This document shows positions 33,314 through 42,076 of a stretch of 64,000 bases of DNA, piece by piece (positions within the stretch are counted from its first letter, which is position 1; the number at the start of each line of letters is the position of its first letter). The DNA comes from Mesorhizobium kowhaii. Its GTDB lineage: Bacteria > Pseudomonadota > Alphaproteobacteria > Rhizobiales > Rhizobiaceae. Made by a program: the position numbers and the translations under genes. The stretch spans positions 372,001 to 436,000 of the forward strand of contig NZ_MZXV01000062.1 of assembly GCF_003253745.1 (NCBI RefSeq). The letters are read 5' to 3'. The notes beneath the pieces are model-generated. The model had not been told where the DNA came from. It searched no databases and was given only the letters and a program-made list of their open reading frames with translations.

Positions 33314-34042
33314 ATGACCGACAAGCTCGTTCTCGTCAGCCATCCTCTCTGCCCCTATGTGCAGCGCGCCGCGATCTCACTGACCGAGAAGGGCGTGCCG
33401 TTCGAACGCGTCGACATCGACCTTGCCGACAAGCCGGGCTGGTTCAAGGCGATCTCGCCGCTCGGCAAGGTGCCGCTGCTGCGCGTGCAGCGACATGGCG
33501 AGGAAACGGTGATCTTCGAATCCGCTGTCATTCTCGAATTCCTCGAAGAGACACAAGCCAATCCCCTCCACCCCGCCGACCCTTATGCCCGCGCCCGGCA
33601 TCGTGCCTGGATCGAATTCGGCTCGGCCATCCTCAACGCCATAGGCCGGTTCTATTCGGCGTCCACCGAAGCCGGGTTCCTTGCCGAATCCAGCGCACTG
33701 TCGGCGATGTTCGATCGTCTTGAGGCCGAGCTGGCGGACACCGAACGGAACGGACCGTGGTTCGCCGGCGAGCGCTTCTCGCTCGTCGACGCCGTCCATG
33801 GCCCTGTTTTCAAATATCTCGACGCCTTCGATCAGATCGACGATTTCGGCATTCTGGACGCCAAGCCGTTCGTCCGGGCCTGGCGTCAGGCGCTGAGGCA
33901 ACGCCCGTCGATCAGGCAAGCCGTGGCGCCGGACTACCCGCAGCGCCTGCATGCCTTCCTGCAGGCGAAGGGGTCGCATCTTTCGACAATTATCCGCCGA
34001 AACGATCCGGCCAGCGCGTTTCGACCAGCCCGATCCGCCTGA
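33314..34042 (+). CDS. glutathione S-transferase family protein
   Basis: A 242-residue GST. The thioredoxin-like N-terminal domain (LVSHPLCPYVQRAAISLTEKGVPFE, with Cys-Pro-Tyr-Val near residue 12) resembles the omega/beta-like class with an active-site cysteine. The glutathione-binding LGKVPLL and ESAVILEFLEE follow, then a helical C-terminal domain. The last 15-20 residues are odd: they are encoded by a copy, in antisense, of the 3' end of a flavin monooxygenase gene (see repeat at 34025-34067), so the normal C-terminus may have been replaced. Confidence 0.88.
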   Translation: MTDKLVLVSHPLCPYVQRAAISLTEKGVPFERVDIDLADKPGWFKAISPLGKVPLLRVQRHGEETVIFESAVILEFLEETQANPLHPADPYARARHRAWIEFGSAILNAIGRFYSASTEAGFLAESSALSAMFDRLEAELADTERNGPWFAGERFSLVDAVHGPVFKYLDAFDQIDDFGILDAKPFVRAWRQALRQRPSIRQAVAPDYPQRLHAFLQAKGSHLSTIIRRNDPASAFRPARSA

Positions 34043-34067
34043 ACGGATCGATCACGGTGCCGGCCAC
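34025..34067. repeat. 43-bp direct repeat, left copy (monooxygenase 3' fragment)
   Basis: This segment matches 34926-34968 in the same orientation with three differences over 43 bases (CCAGCCCGATCCGC at the start, GTGCCGGCCAC at the end). Translated on the minus strand it gives VAGTVIDPFRRIGLVETRWP, nearly the C-terminus of the flavin monooxygenase downstream (VAGTVIDPFKRIGLAEARWP). It overlaps the end of the GST gene, whose stop is at 34040-34042. Confidence 0.85.
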
Positions 34068-34171
34068 ATCCATGAGAGGACTCGTCGCATTTGAAAAATC
34101 ATGAGACTAAAACGTTTATCAGTTTCGCTCTATGAAGATGATCTTTGATCCGAGCGAAGCCGGAACCATCA

Positions 34172-34846
34172 ATGGGAACATCTCTCGACACGGATGACGT
34201 TGTCCTCATTCCAGGGATACCGACGTTTCGAAAATCCATTGTTCCGCCATTGTCCGTTCGGCTTCCGATAACGGCCCGCTGCCGTCGTGGCATGTATGTC
34301 TTGATGGGGCTTTTCTGGTCATTCTGCGCCTTTTTAATGCTGGTGGCCGGGCTCACCTTCTTTCTCGGGGACCCCGAGAACAGCCGCACTCTCTTTGAGA
34401 AGGTGGCACTGGCCATGATCCTATTGTTCGCGTTCTACTGGGCACCGTTTCTATCTGTCGCAGCAGCATTTTCCTTCCAGGATGCGAGTCTTCACAAACC
34501 CGCGTTGATAATCGACAGGGATGGCTTGCTGGATAACCGCTCGGGCCTATCGGTCAGATGGGCTGATGTTTTGAGCGCTAAACCAATAATGAGCAGGAGT
34601 GGCTTTTGGGGAGTGTCTTTGCAGATGCGGGAGTCTGCTCTCCTGCCCAGATCCTTTCGGCTTGGATACCCATTGTTGCGACGACGCAAAGTCGGCGAAG
34701 CTCAGATACAGTGCAATTTGCTAAGCGCGCCGTCGCACGAGATCGTAAACACGATACTGACACTCGTGCACAAAAACGGTGGTCAGCTCTTGCCTACACA
34801 TCCTGTATTTTGGAGTTCAGTTCCGCCAGTTGTGCCTCAGCAATAG
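34172..34846 (+). CDS. hypothetical membrane protein (STM3941-like)
   Basis: A 224-residue protein from ATG 34172 (MGTSLDTDDVV). Two membrane helices are predicted (about residues 41-66 and 77-98), followed by a soluble PH-like domain with KPALIIDRDGLLDNRSGLSVRW, which resembles the STM3941 family. Function unknown. It lies between two copies of a 43-bp repeat and is more AT-rich than its neighbours, so it was probably inserted here. A TTG nine codons upstream is possible. Confidence 0.6.
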   Translation: MGTSLDTDDVVLIPGIPTFRKSIVPPLSVRLPITARCRRGMYVLMGLFWSFCAFLMLVAGLTFFLGDPENSRTLFEKVALAMILLFAFYWAPFLSVAAAFSFQDASLHKPALIIDRDGLLDNRSGLSVRWADVLSAKPIMSRSGFWGVSLQMRESALLPRSFRLGYPLLRRRKVGEAQIQCNLLSAPSHEIVNTILTLVHKNGGQLLPTHPVFWSSVPPVVPQQ

Positions 34847-34869
34847 CCTTGCGCAGCGGCTAGGGCCAA

Positions 34870-36156
34870 CTAGGGGCTTGTGATCTGCACGTCGCGGTCA
34901 CCCATCCAAGGCCACCGCGCCTCGGCCAGCCCGATCCGCTTGAACGGATCGATTACCGTGCCGGCCACCATCGCGGCCAGAAGCTGCGGCGCCGGCGGGA
35001 TTTTTGCCACCGTCGCCACCAGCCTGTCGCGGATGAAGGGCAGCGCCACGGAATCCGACTGGTAGAACGGCGTGAACGCCAGCGACAGCGCCTGAAAGAC
35101 CCGCACATGCCAGCGCCGCGCCTTGGCATAGGTTTCAAGTGCCACCTCGACGTTTGGCGTCCGCGCCAGCGCATGGCTGAGCGCCGCCGCGTCGAGCAGC
35201 GCCATGTTCGCCCCTTGCCCGAGCTGTGGGCTGGTGGAGTGTGCAGCATCGCCGATGACGGCCAGTTGTCGGCCGGCCGGCCACTTCATCGTGTGGTGGC
35301 CGTAGCGCGCCAGCGAAAGCTGGTCGAAATCCTCGATCTGGCTGGTGTACGCCTCGCTCTCGGGCCACAGCCGAACCACCTTCTCCTTCCAGGCGTCGAG
35401 GCCCCGGGCACGCGCCTCATCGGCGTCCGCCGGCTTGAGGCTCCAGAAGAAGGCCGCCATCTTTTCAGCACCCGGCTCCGGCCGGCCGATCGGCAGCACG
35501 CCGATCATCACGCTGGCCTTGTCGTAGCGTTGCAGCAGTGCGTGTTCGTCGAAACCTTCACCGCGCCAGCCAAGCGATGCCCAGAACGCACCATAGGTGA
35601 GTGGGCGTGGCGCGCCTGCATTGCCAGTGCACTGCCGCAGTTTCGAGCGTGAGCCGCTGGCGTCCACGACCAGATCGAACGGCCCTGCCCTTCGCCCGTT
35701 GCCACAGACCAGCGTTGCCCGTTCGCCTGTCTCCAGAGTCTCGATCTCGACACCTGTCTCGATGGCGATCGACTCGCGCAGCACAGCGCGAAAGACCACG
35801 CCGAACAGAGCCGCCCGGTGCACCGCAAGCCCGAAGCGGCCGCCGCGCTGGGCATCATAGCGGACATCGAGCACGGTGCGGCCGGTCGTGGCATCGGCGC
35901 CATGCAGGCGGTCGATGCGGCTGCCCAGTGCCAGCATGTCGTCGAGCAGGCCAAGATCGGCAAGCACCGTCAGCCCGGTCGGCTGTAGGATCAGCCCGGA
36001 ACCGACCGGCTTCGGCTCCTCGAAGCGCTCGAACACGGTGACCCTATGCCCGGCGTGCTTGAGGTAGAGCGCCATGGCGAGCCCCGCCGGGCCGGCCCCG
36101 GCAATCGCGATATCGTAGGAAATGCCGATGCCCCCAAAGCCGAACTGGCCGGACAA
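34870..36156 (-). CDS. FAD-dependent aromatic-type monooxygenase
   Basis: A 428-residue flavoprotein of the UbiH/salicylate hydroxylase group. The FAD dinucleotide-binding motif is IAGAGPAGLAMALYLKHAG near residues 18-36, and the second FAD motif is VIGDAAHSTSPQLGQGANMALLDA (GD motif cited as GDAAHSTSPQLGQGANMAL). The DG-like middle motif is present as LVVDASGSRSKLR. It should hydroxylate an aromatic or quinone-type substrate with NAD(P)H. It is followed upstream by an HxlR regulator gene on the same strand (41 bases). Its own 3' end is the parent of the duplicated fragment at 34025-34067. Confidence 0.9.
   Translation of the reverse strand: MSGQFGFGGIGISYDIAIAGAGPAGLAMALYLKHAGHRVTVFERFEEPKPVGSGLILQPTGLTVLADLGLLDDMLALGSRIDRLHGADATTGRTVLDVRYDAQRGGRFGLAVHRAALFGVVFRAVLRESIAIETGVEIETLETGERATLVCGNGRRAGPFDLVVDASGSRSKLRQCTGNAGAPRPLTYGAFWASLGWRGEGFDEHALLQRYDKASVMIGVLPIGRPEPGAEKMAAFFWSLKPADADEARARGLDAWKEKVVRLWPESEAYTSQIEDFDQLSLARYGHHTMKWPAGRQLAVIGDAAHSTSPQLGQGANMALLDAAALSHALARTPNVEVALETYAKARRWHVRVFQALSLAFTPFYQSDSVALPFIRDRLVATVAKIPPAPQLLAAMVAGTVIDPFKRIGLAEARWPWMGDRDVQITSP
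34926..34968. repeat. 43-bp direct repeat, right copy
   Basis: Right copy of the repeat at 34025-34067, within the 3' end of the flavin monooxygenase gene (residues near VAGTVIDPFKRIGLAEARWP on the minus strand). The two copies flank the STM3941-like gene at a distance of about 860 bases. Confidence 0.85.
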
Positions 36157-36197
36157 TCCTTCAGCGGGCGGACTAAATCAAGCCGCAGTTGTCCGGC

Positions 36198-36662
36198 TCA
36201 CCCTTGGGCGGCATCAAAACCGGCGCGCGCGTCGCGCACCGCGTCATGGTTGAGCTCGGCCCACAGGATCAGCTGATGCAAGGCGCCGAACATCGATCGT
36301 CCGAGGTCGGTCAGGCTGTACTCGACGCTCGGCGGCTTGGTCGGGAACACTTCGCGATGCACATAGCCGTCGCGCTGCAGATCGTAGAGCGTCTGGGTCA
36401 GCATACGCTGTGAAATGTCGGGCACCAGCCGCCGCAATTCGCCGAAGCGATACGGCTGCTCGGCCAGGGCTCCCATCAACAGCGAACTCCATTTGCCGCT
36501 GAGACCCTGGATCACGTCGCGGACCGGGCAATCGGCGATGTTGCCGCCATCGCTCATGGATTTGTATATCTCGAGCTTGGATCTCAGATTGACGATCGTG
36601 CTGTCCACGGCTGGTTCCCTGGCTGTGCCTACCTCCCGAAAAACTGCCTTCTTTACGGCCAC
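36198..36662 (-). CDS. HxlR-family transcriptional regulator
   Basis: A 154-residue winged-helix regulator of the HxlR/YtfH group. The conserved block CPVRDVIQGLSGKWSSLLMGALAEQPYRFGELRRLVPDISQRMLTQTL contains the redox-associated N-terminal Cys (cited as CPVRDVIQGLSGKW and SQRMLTQTL). It is divergent from a QorB-like oxidoreductase gene, exactly as YtfH/QorR is beside QorB in E. coli, so it probably represses that gene in response to quinone or electrophile stress. Confidence 0.9.
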   Translation of the reverse strand: MAVKKAVFREVGTAREPAVDSTIVNLRSKLEIYKSMSDGGNIADCPVRDVIQGLSGKWSSLLMGALAEQPYRFGELRRLVPDISQRMLTQTLYDLQRDGYVHREVFPTKPPSVEYSLTDLGRSMFGALHQLILWAELNHDAVRDARAGFDAAQG

Positions 36663-36684
36663 GGGTCAATTCCTATTTTAGTGC

Positions 36685-36703
36685 TGGTCTCTTTTTGAGA
36701 CCA
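36685..36703. promoter_or_regulatory. inverted repeat between HxlR and QorB-like genes
   Basis: TGGTCTC (36685-36691) and GAGACCA (36697-36703) are perfect 7-base arms around TTTTT. The dyad lies in the 79-base gap between the divergent starts, the expected place for the HxlR operator controlling both genes. Confidence 0.6.
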
Positions 36704-36741
36704 CCTATGCCCTCTCCTCTGACCCTTGCCAGGATCACCCC

Positions 36742-37635
36742 ATGAGCAAAACTCTTCTCGTCACCGGCGCTTCCGGCCAACTCGGCCGCGGCGTCATCAA
36801 CCACCTGCTGGACACGTTCAAGGTTCCGGCGCCGCAGATCATCGCCGCCACCCGCACGCCGGCCAACCTTGCCGACTTGGCAGCGCGCGGCGTTGTCGTC
36901 AGGGCCGCCGACTTCAACGATAGGACGTCGCTGGAGAACGCGTTCCAGGGCGTAGACAGAGTGCTGATCATCTCGACCAGCGAAATGGACCTGAAGGACG
37001 GTCGGCGCCTGAAACAGCATGAGACGGCGGTGGCCGCAGCGAAGAAGGCCGCCGTCGGCCATCTTCTCTATACCTCGATGCCCAACCCCGAGCCGGTTTC
37101 GCCGATGCTGTTTGCCAATGATCATTACGGCACCGAGCAGGCGATCAAGGCAAGTGGCATCGCCTACACCATTTTCCGCAATGGCTGGTACCAAGAGAAC
37201 CTGTTCATGCCACTGCCGCAGGCCATCGCCTCTGGACACTGGTACACGTCCGCCGGCGAAGGCCGCATCGCCCATGGTGCGCGCGATGACATGGCGGCGG
37301 CGATCGCCGGCGGCCTCGCTGCTGTTTCGAACGAAAGCATGACCTACACGTTGACCGGCCCGCATGCCTACACCACGGCCGAGGTTGCCGCCCTGGTAAG
37401 CGAGGTCACCGGCAAGCCGCTCGATGTCGTGCAGGTTTCAGATGAAGCCCTGACCGAAGGGGTGAAGGCGGCCGGCATTCCTGAAGACTTCGCCCGCATC
37501 ATCGTGTCCTTCGACGCCAACACGCGCGCCGGCCGCATCGCCATGGTGACGGACGCGGTCGAGACGCTTTCCGGCCGAAAGTCAAAAACGCTGAGGCAGT
37601 TCCTGGAGATCAACAAGGCCGCTCTGGCTGGTTGA
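36742..37635 (+). CDS. NmrA-like NAD(P)H:quinone oxidoreductase, QorB type
   Basis: A 297-residue short-chain-dehydrogenase-fold protein. The N-terminal LLVTGASGQLGRGVINHLL is the nucleotide-binding site, and LLYTSMPNPEPVSPM, FRNGWYQENLFM are typical of the NmrA/QorB-type quinone reductases. It reduces quinones with NADPH, preventing redox cycling. The ATG at 36742 lies 39 bases after the operator candidate. It pairs with the divergent HxlR gene. Confidence 0.85.
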   Translation: MSKTLLVTGASGQLGRGVINHLLDTFKVPAPQIIAATRTPANLADLAARGVVVRAADFNDRTSLENAFQGVDRVLIISTSEMDLKDGRRLKQHETAVAAAKKAAVGHLLYTSMPNPEPVSPMLFANDHYGTEQAIKASGIAYTIFRNGWYQENLFMPLPQAIASGHWYTSAGEGRIAHGARDDMAAAIAGGLAAVSNESMTYTLTGPHAYTTAEVAALVSEVTGKPLDVVQVSDEALTEGVKAAGIPEDFARIIVSFDANTRAGRIAMVTDAVETLSGRKSKTLRQFLEINKAALAG

Positions 37636-37676
37636 AATCCGTGCGGCGGGAAGTCGTATCTCGATTTTCCGCCGCG

Positions 37677-38717
37677 CTACTTCGCCTTCTTGAGCAGCCC
37701 AAGCCGGATCAGGCTTTCGCCCGTCGCAACCAGCGCGTCTTCGCGTGATCGCGGTGCCCAGCCGAGCAGGCGCACGGCCTTCGCTTTGGTCGCATTCTTG
37801 ACCTTGCCCAGTTCCGGCACGAGCTGTGCGGCTTCCGGGTTGAACAGGCCCACGATCCGCACCAGCCAATCGGGAAGCTCCCGCGTCGAGACGCGCGCCC
37901 CGGCATCACCAAGCCGCATTTTCAAAGTCTGCGCGATCTCCCGCACGGTCATGAAATCGCCGGCAACCGCCAGAAATCGCTTCCCCCTGGCGGCAGGATT
38001 GGTCATGGCGCGCACATGCAGGTCCGCCACGTCACGCGCGTCGACGACGCCAAACGACAGGCGCGGCAGCCCCGGCATGGCACCGTTCAACATGCGCTGG
38101 ACAAATTCGGTGGAGGTCGAATGGTCGGACCCAAGAACCGGTCCGAAGATGCCGACCGGATTGACGACCGCAAGTTCCAGTGCGCCACCCTCCGCGGCAA
38201 TAAAATCCCAGGCGGCACGCTCCGCCAGGGTCTTCGACTTCACATAGGCGCTGACCTTGGCCGTCGGATCGGTCCAGTTCTCCTCGGTGAACGGCCGGCC
38301 GTCGGGCGGCGGCTTGCCATAGCCGATTGCCGCAAAGGACGAGGTCAGCACGACGCGTTTGACGCGCGCATCGCGGGCCGCGCGCAGCACCCTGAGCGCG
38401 CCTTCGCGGGCCGGAACGATCAGGTCGTCCTCATGTTTCGGCACGCCGGGCGGAAATGGCGAGGCGACATGAAGCACATAGTCGCAACCGGCGACCGCAT
38501 CCGGCCAGCCCGCATCGGCCATCAGATCGGCGACGGCGAACGAGAGTGCGGCGCCCGGCTCGGCGCCGCCGGCCTTGAGCATGGCGAGCACATCGGCTTC
38601 ACGCTTGGCTGAGCGCACGGTCGTGCGCACGCGGTAGCCGGCCTTCAGCAGTTCGAGAATACAATGCGCGCCGAGGAAGCCGGAGCCGCCGGTAACAAGC
38701 ACCAATTCGCCGCTCAT
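37677..38717 (-). CDS. NAD-dependent epimerase / dihydroflavonol-4-reductase-like protein
   Basis: A 346-residue extended SDR. The Rossmann motif is LVTGGSGFLGAHCILELLKAGY (cited as TGGSGFLGAH, about residues 7-16), the catalytic YxxxK is YVKSK, and the VVNPVGIFGPVLGSD stretch is conserved in dihydroflavonol-reductase-like enzymes. Substrate unknown; it is likely an aldehyde or ketone reductase. The start ATG at 38717 (MSGELVLVTGG) is preferred over one six codons upstream. It lies 35 bases downstream of Kup but on the same strand, probably separate. Confidence 0.88.
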   Translation of the reverse strand: MSGELVLVTGGSGFLGAHCILELLKAGYRVRTTVRSAKREADVLAMLKAGGAEPGAALSFAVADLMADAGWPDAVAGCDYVLHVASPFPPGVPKHEDDLIVPAREGALRVLRAARDARVKRVVLTSSFAAIGYGKPPPDGRPFTEENWTDPTAKVSAYVKSKTLAERAAWDFIAAEGGALELAVVNPVGIFGPVLGSDHSTSTEFVQRMLNGAMPGLPRLSFGVVDARDVADLHVRAMTNPAARGKRFLAVAGDFMTVREIAQTLKMRLGDAGARVSTRELPDWLVRIVGLFNPEAAQLVPELGKVKNATKAKAVRLLGWAPRSREDALVATGESLIRLGLLKKAK

Positions 38718-38752
38718 TCCCGCCTCCTCAGCCATTCATCGGCAAGAGACCG

Positions 38753-40672
38753 TCAGATCGCCACCTGCGTACCGATCTCTACCACACGGCCGGTCGGGAT
38801 CTGGAAATATTCGGTCGCATCGGCCGCCGTGCGCGCCAGGCCGATGAACAACCGGTCCTGCCACACCGGCATGCCGGAATTGGGCGAAGCCTTGAGCGAA
38901 CGTCGCGACAGGAAGAACGAGGTCGTCATGATGTCGAACTTCCAGCCCTGCTTGCGGCAGATCGCCAGCGCGCGCGGGATGTTGGGCTGCTCCATATAGC
39001 CGAAGGTCAGCGTCACCCGCATGAACAGTTCGTTGACCGTCTCCATCTTGACCCGGTCGCTGTCGGGCACCACCGGCTGCGGCGCCGTCACCACGGAAAG
39101 GATGACATTCTGCTCATGCAGCACCTTGTAGTGCTTCAGGCTGTGCATCAGCGCGGTTGGCGCGCTCAAGGGATCGCTGGTCAGGAACACCGCGGTGCCG
39201 GACACCAGCTGTGGCTTTTTCTTCAACAAATTGCCGGCGAGGAAATCGAGCGGGATCTCGTTGCGGCGGGTCTTGTCGAACAGATAGCGGCTGCCGCGCA
39301 CCCAGGTCCACATGGCCAACACGATGGTGAAGGCCACGGCCAGCGATGCCCAGCCGCCCTCGAACACCTTGACGATGTTGGAGGCAAAGAAGCCGACGTC
39401 GATAAAGGCAAACAGCGCCGTCAGCGAGACTGCCAGCCACAGCTGCCATTTCCAGATGCGCGTCATGACGACATAGAGCAGCACCGTGGTCACCAGCATG
39501 TTGCCAGTCACCGAAATACCATAGGCCGACGCCAGCCTGCTGGACTCGCCGAAGCCGACGACCAGCAGCATCACCGCCAGCGCCAGCAAGAGGTTGACGC
39601 GCGGCATGTAGATCTGGCCGGACTGTTTTTCCGAGGTGTGCAGGATTTCCAGGCGCGGCAGCATGTTGAGCTGCACCGCCTGCCTGGTCAGCGAGAAGGC
39701 GCCGGAAATCACCGCCTGGCTGGCGATGACCGTTGCGGCGGTCGCCAGCACGACCATCGGGATCAGCGTCCAGCCCTCGTTCATCTCGAAGAACGGATGG
39801 CCGACGATGCCGTTCTTTGCCAGCACGAAGGCGCCCTGTCCGGCATAGTTGAGCAGCAGGCAAGGAAACACGATTGCCAGCCAGGCGAGCACGATCGGCT
39901 TGCGGCCGAAATGACCGAGATCGGCATAGAGCGCTTCCGCGCCGGTGACGGCGAGGAAGATGGCGCCGATGGTGACGAAAGCGACGTCGGGCGAATTGAT
40001 GAGAAAGGCGACGATGTAGTGCGGGCTGATCGCCCACAGGATTTCCGGATCGGCGATGATGTGGTTGAGACCGGAAAGGCCGATGGCCAGGAACCATACT
40101 GCGGTCACCGGACCGAACACCAATCCCACCCCGCCCGTGCCAAAGCGCTGCACCGCGAACACCATGGCAAGGATGACCAGCGTCAGCGGCACGACATAGG
40201 GCTGGAAGGTGGGGGTGACGACATTCATACCCTCGACCGCCGACAGCACCGAAATCGCCGGCGTGATGACGGCGTCACCGAAGAAAAGCGATGCCCCAAC
40301 GATGCCGATGCCAAGCACCAGCGCCGAGCGCTTGGGGAAACTGCCGCGCGCCAGCGCCATCAGCGACAGCACGCCGCCCTCGCCGCGGTTGTCGGCACGC
40401 AGCACGAACATGATGTATTTGATGGTGACGATGATCGTCAGCGACCAGATGATCAGCGACAGAACGCCGAGAATATCGCCGCGCTGGGCGACATTGCCGC
40501 CCGATGACGCCACCAGCGCTTCGCGAAAGGCGTAGATCGGGCTGGTGCCGATATCCCCATAGACAACACCGAGCGCGCCCAACATCAGAACCTTGGTGCT
40601 GTGCTGTTCGACTTCTGGATGGCTCGATTGTTCGACGGGTTCTGCCTCACTACCAGCATTGGCAAGGGCCAT
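38753..40672 (-). CDS. kup: Kup low-affinity potassium transporter
   Basis: A 639-residue KUP/HAK/KT symporter. Twelve hydrophobic helices follow an N-terminal GVVYGDIGTSPIYAFREAL motif, which is the conserved entry of the family; the cytoplasmic C-terminal domain begins near IPLDFLAGNLLKKKPQL. It takes up K+ (or Cs+/Rb+) with protons. The start ATG at 40672 (MALANAGSEAEP) matches the usual rhizobial N-terminus; an ATG three codons upstream is also possible. Confidence 0.96.
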   Translation of the reverse strand: MALANAGSEAEPVEQSSHPEVEQHSTKVLMLGALGVVYGDIGTSPIYAFREALVASSGGNVAQRGDILGVLSLIIWSLTIIVTIKYIMFVLRADNRGEGGVLSLMALARGSFPKRSALVLGIGIVGASLFFGDAVITPAISVLSAVEGMNVVTPTFQPYVVPLTLVILAMVFAVQRFGTGGVGLVFGPVTAVWFLAIGLSGLNHIIADPEILWAISPHYIVAFLINSPDVAFVTIGAIFLAVTGAEALYADLGHFGRKPIVLAWLAIVFPCLLLNYAGQGAFVLAKNGIVGHPFFEMNEGWTLIPMVVLATAATVIASQAVISGAFSLTRQAVQLNMLPRLEILHTSEKQSGQIYMPRVNLLLALAVMLLVVGFGESSRLASAYGISVTGNMLVTTVLLYVVMTRIWKWQLWLAVSLTALFAFIDVGFFASNIVKVFEGGWASLAVAFTIVLAMWTWVRGSRYLFDKTRRNEIPLDFLAGNLLKKKPQLVSGTAVFLTSDPLSAPTALMHSLKHYKVLHEQNVILSVVTAPQPVVPDSDRVKMETVNELFMRVTLTFGYMEQPNIPRALAICRKQGWKFDIMTTSFFLSRRSLKASPNSGMPVWQDRLFIGLARTAADATEYFQIPTGRVVEIGTQVAI

Positions 40673-40775
40673 GGGCGACACTCCGATAAGCGCGCGGTGC
40701 TCTACGCTTGCTGCGATGCAATATCAAGTGCCGTCGCGTGATGGCTGCCTTGCTTGCCCTGCGAGGCTGCCATCG

Positions 40776-41516
40776 CTACCACCCGCAAGCCCTAAGAAAT
40801 CGTCCCACCGTCCCGGCCATGCCATACTCCAACGCGTCGGCTGTCAACCCATGTCCGATCGACACTTCGGCCAATGCGGGAATGCGCTTTGCCAGTGCCG
40901 GCAGGTTGCTGACCACCAGATCATGCCCGGCATTGACCTGCAGGCCGGCGGCAAGCGCGGCGTCGGCGGTTTTTCCCAGTCTTTCCAGCTCCTTGGCCGC
41001 TCTGGCGGGATCGGAATGATAACTGCCATACGGGCCCGTATAGAGCTCTATGCGGTCGGCGCCGGTGTCACGCGCGGCCGTCACGCAATCGGGGTCCGGG
41101 TCCGAAAACAGCGACACGCGGAAGCCCCCCTTCTTCAGACGCTTGACGATCGGTGTCAGGAACGCTGCCTCGGCGGCAAAGTTCCAGCCGTGGTCTGACG
41201 TCGCCTGCGCCGGATCGTCCGGCACCAGCGTCACCTGTTCGGGCTGATGCTTTTCCACAAGCACCAGGAAATCCTCGGTCGGATAGCCCTCGATGTTGAA
41301 TTCCGCGCGCGGAAACTCGTCGTCGATCAGGGACCGGATCTCAGGCAGATCGGAGTGTCTTGTGTGCCGCTCGTCGGGGCGCGGATGCACCGTCAGCCCA
41401 TGCGCCCCGGCTGCGAGCGCAATGCGGCCAATGCCGGTCACGCTCGGCCACGGCAGGTCACGCCGGTTGCGCAGCATGGCCACGGCATTGAGATTGACGG
41501 AGAGTTTTGCAGGCAT
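40776..41516 (-). CDS. pdxJ: pyridoxine 5'-phosphate synthase
   Basis: A 246-residue TIM-barrel enzyme that condenses 1-deoxyxylulose 5-phosphate with 3-amino-2-oxopropyl phosphate, final ring-forming step of the DXP-dependent vitamin B6 pathway. Diagnostic stretches are SVNLNAVAMLRNRR, LTVHPRPDERH, FNIEGYP and EQVTLVPDDP. The internal ATG at 41516 (MPAKLSVNLN) is chosen because the 11 upstream codons are not conserved. It stands alone, 104 bases from Kup. Confidence 0.95.
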   Translation of the reverse strand: MPAKLSVNLNAVAMLRNRRDLPWPSVTGIGRIALAAGAHGLTVHPRPDERHTRHSDLPEIRSLIDDEFPRAEFNIEGYPTEDFLVLVEKHQPEQVTLVPDDPAQATSDHGWNFAAEAAFLTPIVKRLKKGGFRVSLFSDPDPDCVTAARDTGADRIELYTGPYGSYHSDPARAAKELERLGKTADAALAAGLQVNAGHDLVVSNLPALAKRIPALAEVSIGHGLTADALEYGMAGTVGRFLRACGW

Positions 41517-41629
41517 GGAGGCGGCCTCGGAAATCATTCGACGCGCCACCTATAATGCCTTTGGCGGGAACAGACAGGGGGTTTCGGGTGTTCCAGGCCT
41601 GATGAATTGAGTCCGGGAAAGGAAGCGCC

Positions 41630-42046
41630 ATGAATTTTCTCGACACCGTACCGGCTATCCGTCGTATCGAGACCAGCCGTGACGACCTTCTCGCCATCGA
41701 TGTCGTCGGGCACGTCTCCGCGGCCGATGGCGAAAACCTTTTCGGGTTGATGGAGGCAGCCTATGCCCTTCATCCTCGCATCGACGTGCTGGTGCGCCTT
41801 GTCGACCACGATGGCGTCGACTGGGCCAATATTGCGCAAGAAACCCTGAAACAGGGCACCGCCCATGCAATGGAACATGTCGGCCGTTGCGCGGCGATCG
41901 GCGAGCCGAACTGGATAGCGGACGCGCGACACCTCCTGCGGGCTTCGCTGTCAATCGAATTCAGGCATTTCGAGACCGAGGACGAAGCCTCGGCCTGGCA
42001 ATGGCTTGGAGCCCGGCCGACCGAAAAGCAACAGGGTCGTGGTTGA
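41630..42046 (+). CDS. SpoIIAA-like (STAS-fold) protein
   Basis: A 138-residue protein of the SpoIIAA-like family, with the conserved DLLAIDVVGHVSAADGENLFGLMEAA stretch at the N-terminus and the RHFETEDEASAWQWLG C-terminus, both typical of this widespread alphaproteobacterial group (SEC14/STAS fold). Function unknown; the name reflects only fold similarity to the anti-sigma antagonist. It starts at ATG 41630, preceded by AGGAAG, and faces the helicase gene convergently. Confidence 0.8.
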   Translation: MNFLDTVPAIRRIETSRDDLLAIDVVGHVSAADGENLFGLMEAAYALHPRIDVLVRLVDHDGVDWANIAQETLKQGTAHAMEHVGRCAAIGEPNWIADARHLLRASLSIEFRHFETEDEASAWQWLGARPTEKQQGRG

Positions 42047-42076
42047 AACACGACAGCCACGCAAGGGCGATGCTTG

